Of a stretch of 64,000 nt of DNA, positions 8,203 to 15,911 are shown piece by piece. The notes beneath the pieces were generated by a model that saw nothing but the letters and a program-made list of their open reading frames with translations, was not told the DNA's origin and searched no databases. Numbering within the stretch: position 1 is the stretch's first letter; each line of letters begins with the position of its first letter. The DNA comes from Pseudomonas sp. MM223 (GTDB taxonomy: Bacteria > Pseudomonadota > Gammaproteobacteria > Pseudomonadales > Pseudomonadaceae). The translations under genes were made by a program, and so were the position numbers. Location of the stretch: NCBI GenBank assembly GCA_947090765.1, contig OX352322.1:1569501-1633500 (forward strand), written 5' to 3'.

Positions 8203-9381
8203 TCAATTACTGCGGGTACCCAACCCATAAAACACCCCTGCCAGTATCACCGACAACACCAGCAGGTAGAAGATCGCCCCCGGCCACAGGTGCACCAAGG
8301 CAAACCCCACCATCACCGGCCCCAGCGCCGCCCCCAGGTTGGACAGGTTCTGCGCGCCGTAATACACGCCGCGCAAGTGCTCCGGGGCGATCAGGTCGAT
8401 GAACATGTATTCGGCCGGGATCACGATGATCTCGCCCAGGGTGAACACCAGCATTGCCAGGCACCACGCCAGCACCGAACCCGCCATGGAGAAACCCAGT
8501 AGCCCGGCAATGAACAGGGCCATGCCGGCCAGCAACCAGGGCATCAGGCGTTGGCGGCTGATACGTCGGCCGATCAGGTATTGCAAGGCAATCACCGTCA
8601 CCGCGTTGGTAGTCACCAGATAGCCCACCAGCCGCGCTGCCTCGGCTGGTGTGCTGGTCACTACCAGGTACTGTGACAGGTAGGCCGTGAACTGGCCAAA
8701 CACCACCGCGCTCAATACCCCGCCCAGGGTAAAGCACACCAGCCGCCGGTCGCGGGCCAGGCCCATGGCGACCTGGCCGAAGCCGGCACCCGGTTTGTCC
8801 GGTACGCCGGCTTGCAGGTCACGGTCGCCAAGGCGCCAGTAGGCCAGGCACATGCCCAGGCCAAGCAGGGCCGAGGCGATGAACGGCATGTGGTCGTCCA
8901 GCTCCAGCATGGCGACGCCCAGCAACGGGCCGGTTGCGTAGCCGACGTTGCTGAGGGTGTACTTGATGGCAAACACCTCGGCCCGCTCTTCCACCGGCAG
9001 CAAGGCACAGAAGCCTGCCTTGGCGGCGATGTCGACTACTGCCAGCGCCAGGTTGATCAGTACCAGGCACAAAAAGAACAACAGTGCCGAACGGCTGGCA
9101 ACTGCGCCGATAAAAGCCAGGGCGAACAGCAGGGCGCTGGCGCTGACCAGCGTGTGGTTGCGCAAGGTGTCGACCAGGTGGCCGCCATACAGGCTCAGCA
9201 GCGAGGCGATGATCAGCGCGCCACCGATCAGCAGGCCGATCTGGCTGATGGGCAGCTGGAAGTTGTCGGCCAGGTACACCACCAGGTAGGGCAGGGTAAG
9301 GGCGCGGGCGACAGTGAGGGTGAAGGTGGTCAGCAGCAGCAGGCGTACGGTGTGCGGGTAGCGTTTCAGGGCGGCGAGCAT
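8203..9381 (-). CDS. MFS transporter (drug-efflux-like)
   Basis: 392 residues with about twelve hydrophobic segments and no extended loops, a major facilitator permease. The start ATG 9381 (MLAALKRYPHTVR) has AAGGA 9 bases upstream; the open frame to 9495 adds an unlikely arginine/cysteine-rich leader. The typical loop 2-3 signature appears as YGGHLVDTLRN, with the equivalent in the second half as IGRRISRQRLMP. Overall similarity is to the MdtH/YceL-like group of exporters. Substrate cannot be read from sequence. Divergent from the MFS-acyltransferase fusion (9566), sharing a 184-base promoter region. Confidence 0.85.
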   Translation of the reverse strand: MLAALKRYPHTVRLLLLTTFTLTVARALTLPYLVVYLADNFQLPISQIGLLIGGALIIASLLSLYGGHLVDTLRNHTLVSASALLFALAFIGAVASRSALLFFLCLVLINLALAVVDIAAKAGFCALLPVEERAEVFAIKYTLSNVGYATGPLLGVAMLELDDHMPFIASALLGLGMCLAYWRLGDRDLQAGVPDKPGAGFGQVAMGLARDRRLVCFTLGGVLSAVVFGQFTAYLSQYLVVTSTPAEAARLVGYLVTTNAVTVIALQYLIGRRISRQRLMPWLLAGMALFIAGLLGFSMAGSVLAWCLAMLVFTLGEIIVIPAEYMFIDLIAPEHLRGVYYGAQNLSNLGAALGPVMVGFALVHLWPGAIFYLLVLSVILAGVFYGLGTRSN

Positions 9382-9565
9382 TACCACATCCTTGTTGTTC
9401 CGGTTTGCCGAGCACAAGCATAAGCCACTTACGGCCCCGGCAGGAGCGCCCCGGCCGCTCCAGCAAAAAGCGTGTAGGCTTGCCAGCCACGGCATTTCCC
9501 ATGCAGATTTGTGGCCTGACGTGCCCGGCGCGCCTCCAATTGAAAAGCCCTCAGGACCAAGGACG

Positions 9566-11443
9566 ATGAGTCACTCCTCGCAATTCACCTTGCTCGGCAA
9601 GCGGCGCTTCCTGCCGTTTTTCATCACCCAGTCGCTGGGTGCCTTCAACGACAACCTGTTCAAGCAATCGCTGATCCTGGCGATCCTGTTCAAGCTCAGC
9701 CTGGGCGACGGCGATCGTTCGATCTGGGTCAACCTGTGCGCCTTGCTGTTCATCCTGCCGTTCTTTCTGTTCTCGGCGCTGGGCGGGCAGTTTGGCGAGA
9801 AGTTCGCCAAGGACGCGCTGATCCGTGTGATCAAGCTGGCCGAGATCGTCATCATGGCAATCGGTGCGCTCGGCTTCATCACCAACCACCTGGCGCTGAT
9901 GCTGGTGGCGCTGTTCGGCATGGGTACCCACTCGGCGCTGTTCGGCCCGGTGAAATACTCGATCCTGCCGCAGGCCCTGCGTGAGGAGGAACTGGTCGGT
10001 GGTAACGGGCTGGTGGAAACCGGCACCTTCCTCGCCATCCTGGCCGGCACCATCGGCGCCGGGGTGATGATGTCGGCCGACAGCTATGCCACGGTGGTGG
10101 CCGGCGGCGTGGTCGGCACTGCGGTGCTCGGCTACCTGGCCAGCCGCTGGATCCCGCGGGCCGCTGCCGCCTCGCCGAACATGCCGCTGGACTGGAACAT
10201 CTTCAGGCAATCGTGGGCGATCCTGCGCATGGGCCTGGGGCAGCCGCCCGCCGTTTCGCGCTCGATCGTGGGTAACTCGTGGTTCTGGTTTGTCGGCGCT
10301 ATCTACCTCACGCAGATCCCGGCCTATGCCAAGGACTGGCTGCACGGCGATGGCACCGTGGTGACCTTGGTGCTGACGTTGTTCTCGGTGGGCATCGCCC
10401 TGGGTTCGCTGCTGTGCGAACGGCTTAGCGGGCGCAAGGTAGAGATCGGGCTGGTGCCGTTCGGCTCGTTCGGTCTGACCCTGTTTGGCCTGCTGTGGTG
10501 GTGGCACTCTGGCGATGTGCCGGCTGCGGCAGTGCCGCACGACTGGCTGGCGCTGCTGGGCATGGGCCAGGCCTGGTGGATCCTGCTGTCCATCGTCGGC
10601 CTTGGGGTGTTCGGTGGTTTCTATATCGTGCCGCTGTATGCGCTGATCCAGGCCCGCACGGCCGAAGACCAGCGTGCCCGGGTAATTGCGGCCAACAACA
10701 TCCTGAATGCGTTGTTCATGGTGGTGTCGGCGGTGCTCACCATCATTTTGCTGGGCCTGGCCGAGCTGAGCATCCCGCAGCTGTTCCTGGTGGTGTCGCT
10801 ACTCAATATCGCGGTCAACGCCTACATCTTCAGGATCGTGCCCGAGTTCACCATGCGCTTCCTGATCTGGCTACTCAGCCATTCGATGTACCGTGTGCAG
10901 CACCGCGGCCTTGAGCGCATCCCCGATGAAGGCGCGGCACTGCTGGTGTGCAACCATGTGTCGTTTGTCGATGCGCTGCTGCTGGGCGGGGCAATCCGCC
11001 GGCCGATCCGTTTTGTCATGTACTACAAGATCTACAACCTGCCAGTGCTCAACTTTGTCTTCCGCACCGCAGGCGCCATCCCGATTGCCGGGCGCAACGA
11101 AGACCCTGCCACCTACGAACGCGCCTTCGCACGCATCGCCGAGTACCTGGCTGATGGTGAGCTGGTTTGCATCTTCCCGGAAGGCAAGTTGACCGGCGAT
11201 GGTGAGATCGATGTGTTCAAGGGTGGCGTCAGCCGTATTCTCGAAGAATCGCCGGTGCCGGTGATACCGCTGGCCTTGCAGGGGCTGTGGGGCAGCTTTT
11301 TCAGCCGCGACCCGGCCAAGGGCTTTTTCAAGCGCCTGTGGTCGCGGGTGACCATCGTGGCGGGCGCCGCCATCCCGGTGGAGGCGGCGCAGCCAGAGGC
11401 ATTGCGCGAACAGGTCAGCCACTTGCGCGGCGACCTGCGCTAG
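9566..11443 (+). CDS. MFS (LplT-like) transporter fused to PlsC-type acyltransferase
   Basis: 626 residues; ATG 9566 with AAGGA 3 bases upstream of the GATG. Residues 1-415 form a 12-helix MFS domain like the lysophospholipid flippase LplT (start FLPFFITQSLGAFNDNLFKQ). From about 440 on comes a PlsC/AGPAT acyltransferase with the catalytic HX4D motif at His464-Asp469 (NHVSFVD), the second block IPIAGRNE and the substrate block FPEGKLTGDGE. In enterobacteria LplT works with Aas, which joins an acyltransferase to an acyl-ACP synthetase; here transporter and acyltransferase are one chain and no synthetase domain is present. It likely flips and re-acylates lysophospholipids at the inner membrane (inference). 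It ends 9 bases from the convergent gdx. Confidence 0.88.
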   Translation: MSHSSQFTLLGKRRFLPFFITQSLGAFNDNLFKQSLILAILFKLSLGDGDRSIWVNLCALLFILPFFLFSALGGQFGEKFAKDALIRVIKLAEIVIMAIGALGFITNHLALMLVALFGMGTHSALFGPVKYSILPQALREEELVGGNGLVETGTFLAILAGTIGAGVMMSADSYATVVAGGVVGTAVLGYLASRWIPRAAAASPNMPLDWNIFRQSWAILRMGLGQPPAVSRSIVGNSWFWFVGAIYLTQIPAYAKDWLHGDGTVVTLVLTLFSVGIALGSLLCERLSGRKVEIGLVPFGSFGLTLFGLLWWWHSGDVPAAAVPHDWLALLGMGQAWWILLSIVGLGVFGGFYIVPLYALIQARTAEDQRARVIAANNILNALFMVVSAVLTIILLGLAELSIPQLFLVVSLLNIAVNAYIFRIVPEFTMRFLIWLLSHSMYRVQHRGLERIPDEGAALLVCNHVSFVDALLLGGAIRRPIRFVMYYKIYNLPVLNFVFRTAGAIPIAGRNEDPATYERAFARIAEYLADGELVCIFPEGKLTGDGEIDVFKGGVSRILEESPVPVIPLALQGLWGSFFSRDPAKGFFKRLWSRVTIVAGAAIPVEAAQPEALREQVSHLRGDLR

Positions 11444-11451
11444 GGAAGGGG

Positions 11452-11769
11452 TTAGCTGGCGCTGACTTTGAGGCCGACCAGGCCGCAGACGATCAGCGCC
11501 ACGCTGACCAGCCGTACCAGGGCCATGGACTCGCCGAACAGGATAATGCCGGCGATGACCGTGCCGACGGCGCCAACACCGGTCCAGATGGCATAGGCGG
11601 TGCCCAGCGGCAGTTCTTTCATGGCCAGGCCCAGCAGGCCCAGGCTGATGACCATGGCGCCGACGGTGAGTACGGTGGGAATCGGTTTGCTGAAGCCGTC
11701 AGTGTATTTCAGGCCGACGGCCCAGCCGACCTCGAACAGGCCGGCGAAGAACAGGATGATCCAGGACAT
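11452..11769 (-). CDS. gdx: SMR-family guanidinium exporter (SugE/Gdx)
   Basis: 105 residues with four transmembrane helices, a small multidrug-resistance family member. The essential glutamate of helix 1 is in [15 protein letters not shown] (Glu13). The [18 protein letters not shown] segment is characteristic of the SugE/Gdx branch, which exports guanidinium in exchange for protons, rather than the EmrE branch. Start ATG 11769 with GGAG 8-9 bases upstream. The gene is headed by a guanidine-II riboswitch (11796-11844), which independently supports the guanidinium role. Confidence 0.93.
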   Translation of the reverse strand: MSWIILFFAGLFEVGWAVGLKYTDGFSKPIPTVLTVGAMVISLGLLGLAMKELPLGTAYAIWTGVGAVGTVIAGIILFGESMALVRLVSVALIVCGLVGLKVSAS

Positions 11770-11795
11770 GAGTGTGTCTCCATCGTTTGAATGAT

Positions 11796-11844
11796 GGGGC
11801 CGTCCCCGGAATGGTCACGCGGTGCGTCGTGAGGCCGTCCTCAC
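11796..11844 (-). promoter_or_regulatory. Guanidine-II (mini-ykkC) riboswitch
   Basis: In the minus-strand leader of gdx are two small hairpins, each with the diagnostic ACGG tetraloop. Hairpin 1 is GTGAGG-ACGG-CCTCAC (plus-strand 11829-11844). Hairpin 2 is GGGG-ACGG-CCCC (11796-11807), separated by 21 bases. Twin stem-loops with ACGR loops shortly before a ribosome site define the mini-ykkC class, which binds guanidinium and switches on gdx translation. The GGAG of gdx lies 13-16 bases after hairpin 2, so control of translation is the likely mode. Confidence 0.9.
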
Positions 11845-11884
11845 AGTGGGCACTATGGTGCACACCTACAGGCTTCTGGGCAAG

Positions 11885-11992
11885 CCTGTACCGGCCCTAT
11901 CGCCGGCAAGCCAGCTCCCAAAAGTACCTCACAGGTTCTGAGGTCTGTGGTGCACTTGTGGGGCTGGCTTGCCGGCGATAGGCCAGTACAGG
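11885..11992. repeat. REP pair, CGCCGGCAAGCC type
   Basis: Inverted pair of REP palindromes between the gdx leader and the 3' end of the BASS symporter gene. The left copy (11885-11920) has CCCAAAAG instead of the usual CCCACAGG end; the right copy (about 11959-11992) is missing one G in its GGGCC. It likely acts as a transcript end or RNA-stabilising structure. Confidence 0.88.
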
Positions 11993-11997
11993 CACCA

Positions 11998-12963
11998 TCA
12001 ATGCCTGGCAGGCTCCACCTCTTCAGCTTCCGCCGCAGGCTCATCCATCCGCCGGAACCAGGTCGACAGCAACGCCCCGGAAATATTGTGCCAAACACTG
12101 AACAACGCACTCGGCACCGCCGCCAATGGCGAAAAGTGCGCCGCCGCCAATGCTGCCCCCAGCCCGGAGTTCTGCATACCCACCTCCAGCGCCAGCGACT
12201 TGCGCTGGGCCAGCGGCAACTTGCACAGCTTGCCGGTCAGGTACCCCAGCAAATAGCCGAAGCTGTTGTGCAGCATCACCACCGCCATGATCAGCAGGCC
12301 CGACTCGGCGATCTTCGCCTGGCTGGCCGCCACCACTGCGCACACGATCATCACGATGCTCACCACCGACACCAGCGGCAGTACCTGCACCGCCGCCTGC
12401 ACCCGGGCACCGAGCAGGCGCTGGGCCAGCACGCCGAGCACGATCGGCAGCATCACCAGCTGCAGGATCGACCAGAACATGTCCATGAAGGACACCGGCA
12501 ACCAGGCCGACGCCAGGAACCAGATCAGCGCCGGGGTCAGCAGCGGTGCCAGCAAGGTGGTTACTGCCGCAATTGCCACTGCCAGCGCCAGGTCCCCGCG
12601 GGACAGCCAGACCATCACGTTCGAGGCCGTGCCACTCGGGCAGCAGCCGACCAGGATCACGCCCACGGCAATTTCCGGCGGCAGGTGGAACAGCTGGCAC
12701 AGCAGCCAGGCCATGCCCGGCATGATCACGAAGTGCGCAACCACCCCCAGCATCACCCGCCAGGGCTGGCGGGCGAGGGCGGCAAAGTCGTCAAGTTTGA
12801 GGGTGAGGCCCATGCCGAACATCACCAGCCCCAGCAGCGGCACGATGGCAACTTTGAGGGCGATGAACCATTGCGGTTGCAGGAAGGCCAGCACGGCAAA
12901 CACCAGCACCCACAGGGCGAAGGTATTGCCGACGAAGCGGCTTAGGGCGGCGAGGGCACGCAT
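11998..12963 (-). CDS. Bile acid:sodium symporter (BASS) family transporter
   Basis: 321 residues with nine to ten hydrophobic segments. ATG 12963 (MRALAALSRFVG) has AAGGAA about 9 bases upstream. The family motif GVILVGCCPSGTASNVMVWLSRGD is present, as is the second crossover-helix motif EVGMQNSGLGAALA. BASS proteins take up organic anions with sodium; bacterial members include PanS (ketopantoate) and pyruvate/bile acid carriers. The substrate here is unknown. A hydrophilic acidic tail (EPAAEAEEVEPARH) ends the protein. Flanked on both sides by REP pairs, so probably a single-gene transcript. Confidence 0.88.
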   Translation of the reverse strand: MRALAALSRFVGNTFALWVLVFAVLAFLQPQWFIALKVAIVPLLGLVMFGMGLTLKLDDFAALARQPWRVMLGVVAHFVIMPGMAWLLCQLFHLPPEIAVGVILVGCCPSGTASNVMVWLSRGDLALAVAIAAVTTLLAPLLTPALIWFLASAWLPVSFMDMFWSILQLVMLPIVLGVLAQRLLGARVQAAVQVLPLVSVVSIVMIVCAVVAASQAKIAESGLLIMAVVMLHNSFGYLLGYLTGKLCKLPLAQRKSLALEVGMQNSGLGAALAAAHFSPLAAVPSALFSVWHNISGALLSTWFRRMDEPAAEAEEVEPARH

Positions 12964-13002
12964 GAGGGCAATTCCTTTTCTATTTATAGCTGTGTGAATT
13001 TC

Positions 13003-13106
13003 CAGGGCCCTGTCGCCGGCAAGCCAGCCCCACAGGTACGCCACAGTTTTCAGAAGCTGTGGCGTACCTGTGGGAGCTGGCTTGCCGGCGACAGGGCCGG
13101 TGCAGG
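13003..13106. repeat. REP pair, CGCCGGCAAGCC type
   Basis: Two inverted REP copies with a short near-palindromic centre (GGTACGCCACAG/CTGTGGCGTACC flank the axis), making one almost continuous hairpin of about 45 bp per arm. It lies between the start of the BASS gene and the end of rdgC. Confidence 0.9.
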
Positions 13107-13148
13107 CAAACAATGGCTTTCAGGCCAGCACCGGCATTTCAAGACACA

Positions 13149-14069
13149 TCAGACCCCTTGCGGAATCTCCTCTCCACCCAGTGCCTCGAACAGCACCGGC
13201 AGGAATTCGGTAAAGGTCATCATCATCAGCAGGAAGCTGGCATCGAACTGCTGCGCAGCTTCATCGCCACCGTCTTGCTCGGCTTGCTCTTGCAGCAGCT
13301 CTTCGAACTTCAGGCGCTTGATCACCATCTTGTCGTCCAGAATGAACGACAGCTTGTCCTGCCAGGCCAGGGCCAGTTGGGTCACTACTTTGCCAGTGCT
13401 CAGGTGCAGCTGGATTTCTTCGCCGGTCAGGTCCTGGCGCTTGCAGCGCACGATGCCGCCGTCTTCGGCGGTGTCGCGCAGTTCGCACTCGTCCAGTACA
13501 TAGAAGCCTTCGGCGGTTTGCTGCGACTTGACCCAGTCGGTCATGGTGGCGGTTGGCGCAATCTTCACCGTGGCCGGGCGCACAGGCAGCGAGCCCATCA
13601 CTTCACGCAGGGTCGACAGCAGGTCTTCGGCACGCTTGGCGCTGGCCGAATTGACCAGGATCACACCCAGGCGCGGGGCAATGGCGGCGAAGATCATCGA
13701 GCGTCGGATGAACGCACGCGGCAGGAAGGCCTGGATGATCTCGTCCTTGATCTGGTCGCGTTCTTTTTTATAGACCTTGCGCATCTGCTCGGTCTCGATC
13801 TCTTCGACCTTTTCCTTGACCGCGTCGTTGACCACGCTGCTCGGCAGGATGCGTTCTTCCTTGCGTGCGGCAATCAGCAGGAACTCGCCGCTGACATGCA
13901 CCAGGGGAGCGTCTTCGCCTTTGCCGAACGGCGCGACGAAACCATAGGTGGTCAGCTCCTGGCTGGCGCAGGGGCGGGCCGGCTTGCTGGCCAGTGCGGC
14001 TTCCAGCGCTTCAGGCTCGAACGGGACTTCCTGGGTCAGGCGGTAGGTCAGCAGGTTCTTGAACCACAT
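13149..14069 (-). CDS. rdgC: Recombination-associated protein RdgC
   Basis: 306 residues, full family length. It starts [11 protein letters not shown], the conserved RdgC N-terminus; the typical segments [15 protein letters not shown] and LPVRP are present. RdgC forms a DNA-binding ring dimer on the nucleoid and restrains RecA. The ATG at 14069 has AAGGAG 9 bases upstream. It is transcribed away from the tRNA cluster. Confidence 0.95.
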   Translation of the reverse strand: MWFKNLLTYRLTQEVPFEPEALEAALASKPARPCASQELTTYGFVAPFGKGEDAPLVHVSGEFLLIAARKEERILPSSVVNDAVKEKVEEIETEQMRKVYKKERDQIKDEIIQAFLPRAFIRRSMIFAAIAPRLGVILVNSASAKRAEDLLSTLREVMGSLPVRPATVKIAPTATMTDWVKSQQTAEGFYVLDECELRDTAEDGGIVRCKRQDLTGEEIQLHLSTGKVVTQLALAWQDKLSFILDDKMVIKRLKFEELLQEQAEQDGGDEAAQQFDASFLLMMMTFTEFLPVLFEALGGEEIPQGV

Positions 14070-14235
14070 GAGGGGTAACTCTCCTTAATGCATAAGGCGG
14101 GCATTATTCTCCGAGCGGTGCTCTAAGGCCAACCCTGTCAGAGGGCCAGCAGTGGCTTATGCATGGAAGAAACACCCGGTAACGCTAGGTCTTTGAAAGG
14201 CATGAGGTTTTTTTTGAAAAAAGTTTAAAAAGTGC

Positions 14236-14264
14236 TTGCCAGGGTGCGGGGCCGTCCGTAGAAT
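14236..14264 (+). promoter_or_regulatory. Promoter of first tRNA-Val/Asp unit
   Basis: TTGCCA (14236-14241), 17-base spacer, TAGAAT (14259-14264), followed by a GCGCGCC stretch typical of stringently controlled stable-RNA promoters. A run of T and A tracts directly upstream (14198-14230) could serve as an UP element. Confidence 0.75.
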
Positions 14265-14284
14265 GCGCGCCACACCGAGACGAA

Positions 14285-14360
14285 GGGTGATTAGCTCAGC
14301 CGGGAGAGCATCTGCCTTACAAGCAGAGGGTCGGCGGTTCGATCCCGTCATCACCCACCA
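14285..14360 (+). tRNA. tRNA-Val (UAC), copy 1
   Basis: 76-base cloverleaf beginning GGGTGATTAGCTCAGCCGGG; anticodon loop CTTACAA gives anticodon TAC; T-loop GGTTCGATCC; acceptor closes with TCACCC plus A and an encoded CCA. Identical to the second copy. Confidence 0.96.
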
Positions 14361-14373
14361 CTCGATGTATAGC

Positions 14374-14450
14374 GCAGCGGTAGTTCAGTCGGTTAGAATA
14401 CCGGCCTGTCACGCCGGGGGTCGCGGGTTCGAGTCCCGTCCGCTGCGCCA
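14374..14450 (+). tRNA. tRNA-Asp (GUC), copy 1
   Basis: 77-base cloverleaf with acceptor GCAGCGG/CCGCTGC, anticodon loop CTGTCAC (anticodon GTC), T-loop GGTTCGAGTCC and encoded CCA. Co-transcribed with tRNA-Val 14 bases upstream. Confidence 0.96.
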
Positions 14451-14492
14451 TATTCCACTTCCAGGCCCACTGAACACCTGGAAGTAACAAAG

Positions 14493-14518
14493 AAAGCGAC
14501 CTTAGGGTCGCTTTTTTT
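14493..14518 (+). terminator. Intrinsic terminator of first tRNA unit
   Basis: AAAGCGACC (14493-14501) pairs with GGTCGCTTT (14506-14514), four-base loop, followed by further T residues. Confidence 0.93.
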
Positions 14519-14569
14519 GTGCCTGAATTTTGGTGTTTGAACGAAGTGTGAAAAAACTTCGATAAGTGC

Positions 14570-14598
14570 TTGCCAGACCGCAGAACCGTCCGTAGAAT
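14570..14598 (+). promoter_or_regulatory. Promoter of second tRNA-Val/Asp unit
   Basis: TTGCCA (14570-14575), 17-base spacer, TAGAAT (14593-14598): same boxes and spacing as the first promoter, with a few differences in the spacer. Confidence 0.75.
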
Positions 14599-14619
14599 GC
14601 GCGCCACACCGAGAGACAT

Positions 14620-14695
14620 GGGTGATTAGCTCAGCCGGGAGAGCATCTGCCTTACAAGCAGAGGGTCGGCGGTTCGATCCCGTCATCACCCACCA
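14620..14695 (+). tRNA. tRNA-Val (UAC), copy 2
   Basis: 76 bases identical to copy 1, offset by 335 bases. Anticodon TAC, encoded CCA. Confidence 0.96.
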
Positions 14696-14708
14696 CTCGA
14701 TGTATAGC

Positions 14709-14785
14709 GCAGCGGTAGTTCAGTCGGTTAGAATACCGGCCTGTCACGCCGGGGGTCGCGGGTTCGAGTCCCGTCCGCTGCGCCA
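14709..14785 (+). tRNA. tRNA-Asp (GUC), copy 2
   Basis: 77 bases identical to copy 1, offset by 335 bases. Anticodon GTC, encoded CCA. Confidence 0.96.
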
Positions 14786-14828
14786 TATTCCACTTCCAGG
14801 GCCCACTGAACACCCGGAAGTAACAAAG

Positions 14829-14854
14829 AAAGCGACCTTAGGGTCGCTTTTTTT
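14829..14854 (+). terminator. Intrinsic terminator of second tRNA unit
   Basis: AAAGCGACC (14829-14837) pairs with GGTCGCTTT (14842-14850) and is followed by TTTT; same hairpin as the first unit. It lies 18 bases before the 3' end of the convergent map gene. Confidence 0.93.
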
Positions 14855-14871
14855 GTGTCTTCAATTCAGCT

Positions 14872-15642
14872 TCAACGTTCTTCTTCCCGCAACGTCAGCA
14901 CCTCAAACCCATCCTCGGTCACCGCCACGGTATGCTCCCACTGCGCCGACAGGCAGTGGTCACGGGTAATCACCGTCCAGCCATCCTTCAACGTGCGTGT
15001 CCCACGCCCACCCTGGTTGATCATCGGCTCGATGGTAAACACCATCCCCGGTTTCAGCTTCATGCCCATGCCGCGCTGGCCAATGTGCAGTACCTCAGGC
15101 CCTTCATGCATCTGCTGGCCAATACCATGCCCGCAATACTCGCGCACCACGGTGTAGCCCGCCGCCTCGGCGTGGGCCTGCACGGCATGGCCGATATCGC
15201 CCAGCGTGCCGCCAGGGCGTACCTGTTCGATACCTTTCCACAGCGCGTCATAGGTGGTGTCGACAAGGCGTCGGGCCTCATCGCTGATCGTTCCGATGCT
15301 GTACATCTTTGACGAGTCGGCAATGTAGCCGCCCTGTTCCAGGGTGATGTCGACGTTGATGATCGAGCCTTCCTTCAATACTTCATCGGCTTTGGGTATG
15401 CCATGGCACACCACATGGTCCACCGAAGTATTGAGCGAGTAGGGGAAGCCGTACTGGCCCTTGCTTGCTGGCCGGGCCTTGAGCGTATTGACGATGAACG
15501 CGTCGGCACGGTCGTTGATCTGCATCGTGGTCACGCCGGGGCGGATGAAACTGTCGAGGTCGGCGAACACCTGGGCCAGCAGTTGGCCGGCGCGGCGCAT
15601 CAGGTCGAGTTGGGCGGGGGTCTTGAGAATCACCTGGGACAT
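14872..15642 (-). CDS. map: Type I methionine aminopeptidase (probably the accessory copy)
   Basis: 256 residues, starting MSQVILKTPAQLDLMRRAG at ATG 15642; the frame runs open to 15786 but upstream residues are not protein-like. The pita-bread metal ligands are in place: Asp in VDITLEQGG, Asp in YIADSSKMYSIG, His in GHGIGQQMHEGP, Glu in FTIEPMIN and Glu in TVAVTEDGFEV. It removes N-terminal methionine from nascent proteins. The usual essential map lies beside rpsB; here no ribosomal gene is near, so this is likely a second paralogue (inference). No good ribosome site is seen. Divergent from the nitrate reductase gene. Confidence 0.92.
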   Translation of the reverse strand: MSQVILKTPAQLDLMRRAGQLLAQVFADLDSFIRPGVTTMQINDRADAFIVNTLKARPASKGQYGFPYSLNTSVDHVVCHGIPKADEVLKEGSIINVDITLEQGGYIADSSKMYSIGTISDEARRLVDTTYDALWKGIEQVRPGGTLGDIGHAVQAHAEAAGYTVVREYCGHGIGQQMHEGPEVLHIGQRGMGMKLKPGMVFTIEPMINQGGRGTRTLKDGWTVITRDHCLSAQWEHTVAVTEDGFEVLTLREEER

Positions 15643-15763
15643 AGGGGGCGTGCAGTTGCTCGTGCTGGAATTTGCCCCAGCATAGCGCCAGCGAGCGGCA
15701 GGTTGCCACCGCATGGTGCGCAGGATCGACCACAGCACAGCCTTTGTGGGAGCGCGATACAGC

Positions 15764-15779
15764 TGGCCCATTAATTGCT
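15764..15779 (+). promoter_or_regulatory. Sigma-54 (-24/-12) promoter of nitrate reductase gene
   Basis: TGGCCC-ATTAA-TTGCT: the GG (15765-15766) and GC (15777-15778) doublets are separated by exactly 10 bases as RpoN requires, and TTGC is perfect. A transcript start about 12 bases on would place the leader hairpin and terminator in the 5' RNA. A partial NtrC-like dyad (CACC-GCAT-GGTG, one base short of the consensus spacing) lies at 15707-15718. Confidence 0.6.
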
Positions 15780-15795
15780 GACTCATCTCGATCCC

Positions 15796-15817
15796 GGGCT
15801 ATCAACGTCGACAGCCC
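15796..15817 (+). promoter_or_regulatory. ANTAR (NasT)-type hexaloop hairpin in nitrate reductase leader
   Basis: GGGCTATC (15796-15803) pairs with GACAGCCC (15810-15817), one A-C mismatch, closing the six-base loop AACGTC. A at loop position 1 and G at position 4 is the signature recognised by ANTAR antiterminators such as NasT/NasR. It sits 15 bases before an intrinsic terminator, and the nirB leader carries the same type of hairpin. Confidence 0.65.
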
Positions 15818-15832
15818 TCACCACTTCACGAC

Positions 15833-15888
15833 AAAGGCGCCGTGTTGCCCCGCTTGCTTCAGCAAGCCGGGGCAGCCGGCGCCTTTTT
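15833..15888 (+). terminator. Leader terminator (attenuator) upstream of nitrate reductase
   Basis: AAAGGCGCCG (15833-15842) pairs with CGGCGCCTTT (15877-15886); inside is a second hairpin made by GCCCCGCTTGC and GCAAGCCGGGGC. A T-run follows, and the coding region begins 24 bases later. A strong intrinsic terminator between promoter and gene implies regulated read-through. Confidence 0.8.
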
Positions 15889-15911
15889 GCGTTCCCCACA
15901 GGAGCCCGCCC

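Noticed and set aside
7062..8402. Plus-strand open frame (446 codons) rich in His, Gln and Asp
   Set aside because: Lies opposite the sensor kinase; composition is that of an antisense shadow.
14157..14969. Open frames running through the tRNA genes (83-115 codons)
   Set aside because: They translate tRNA sequence in both copies; not proteins.
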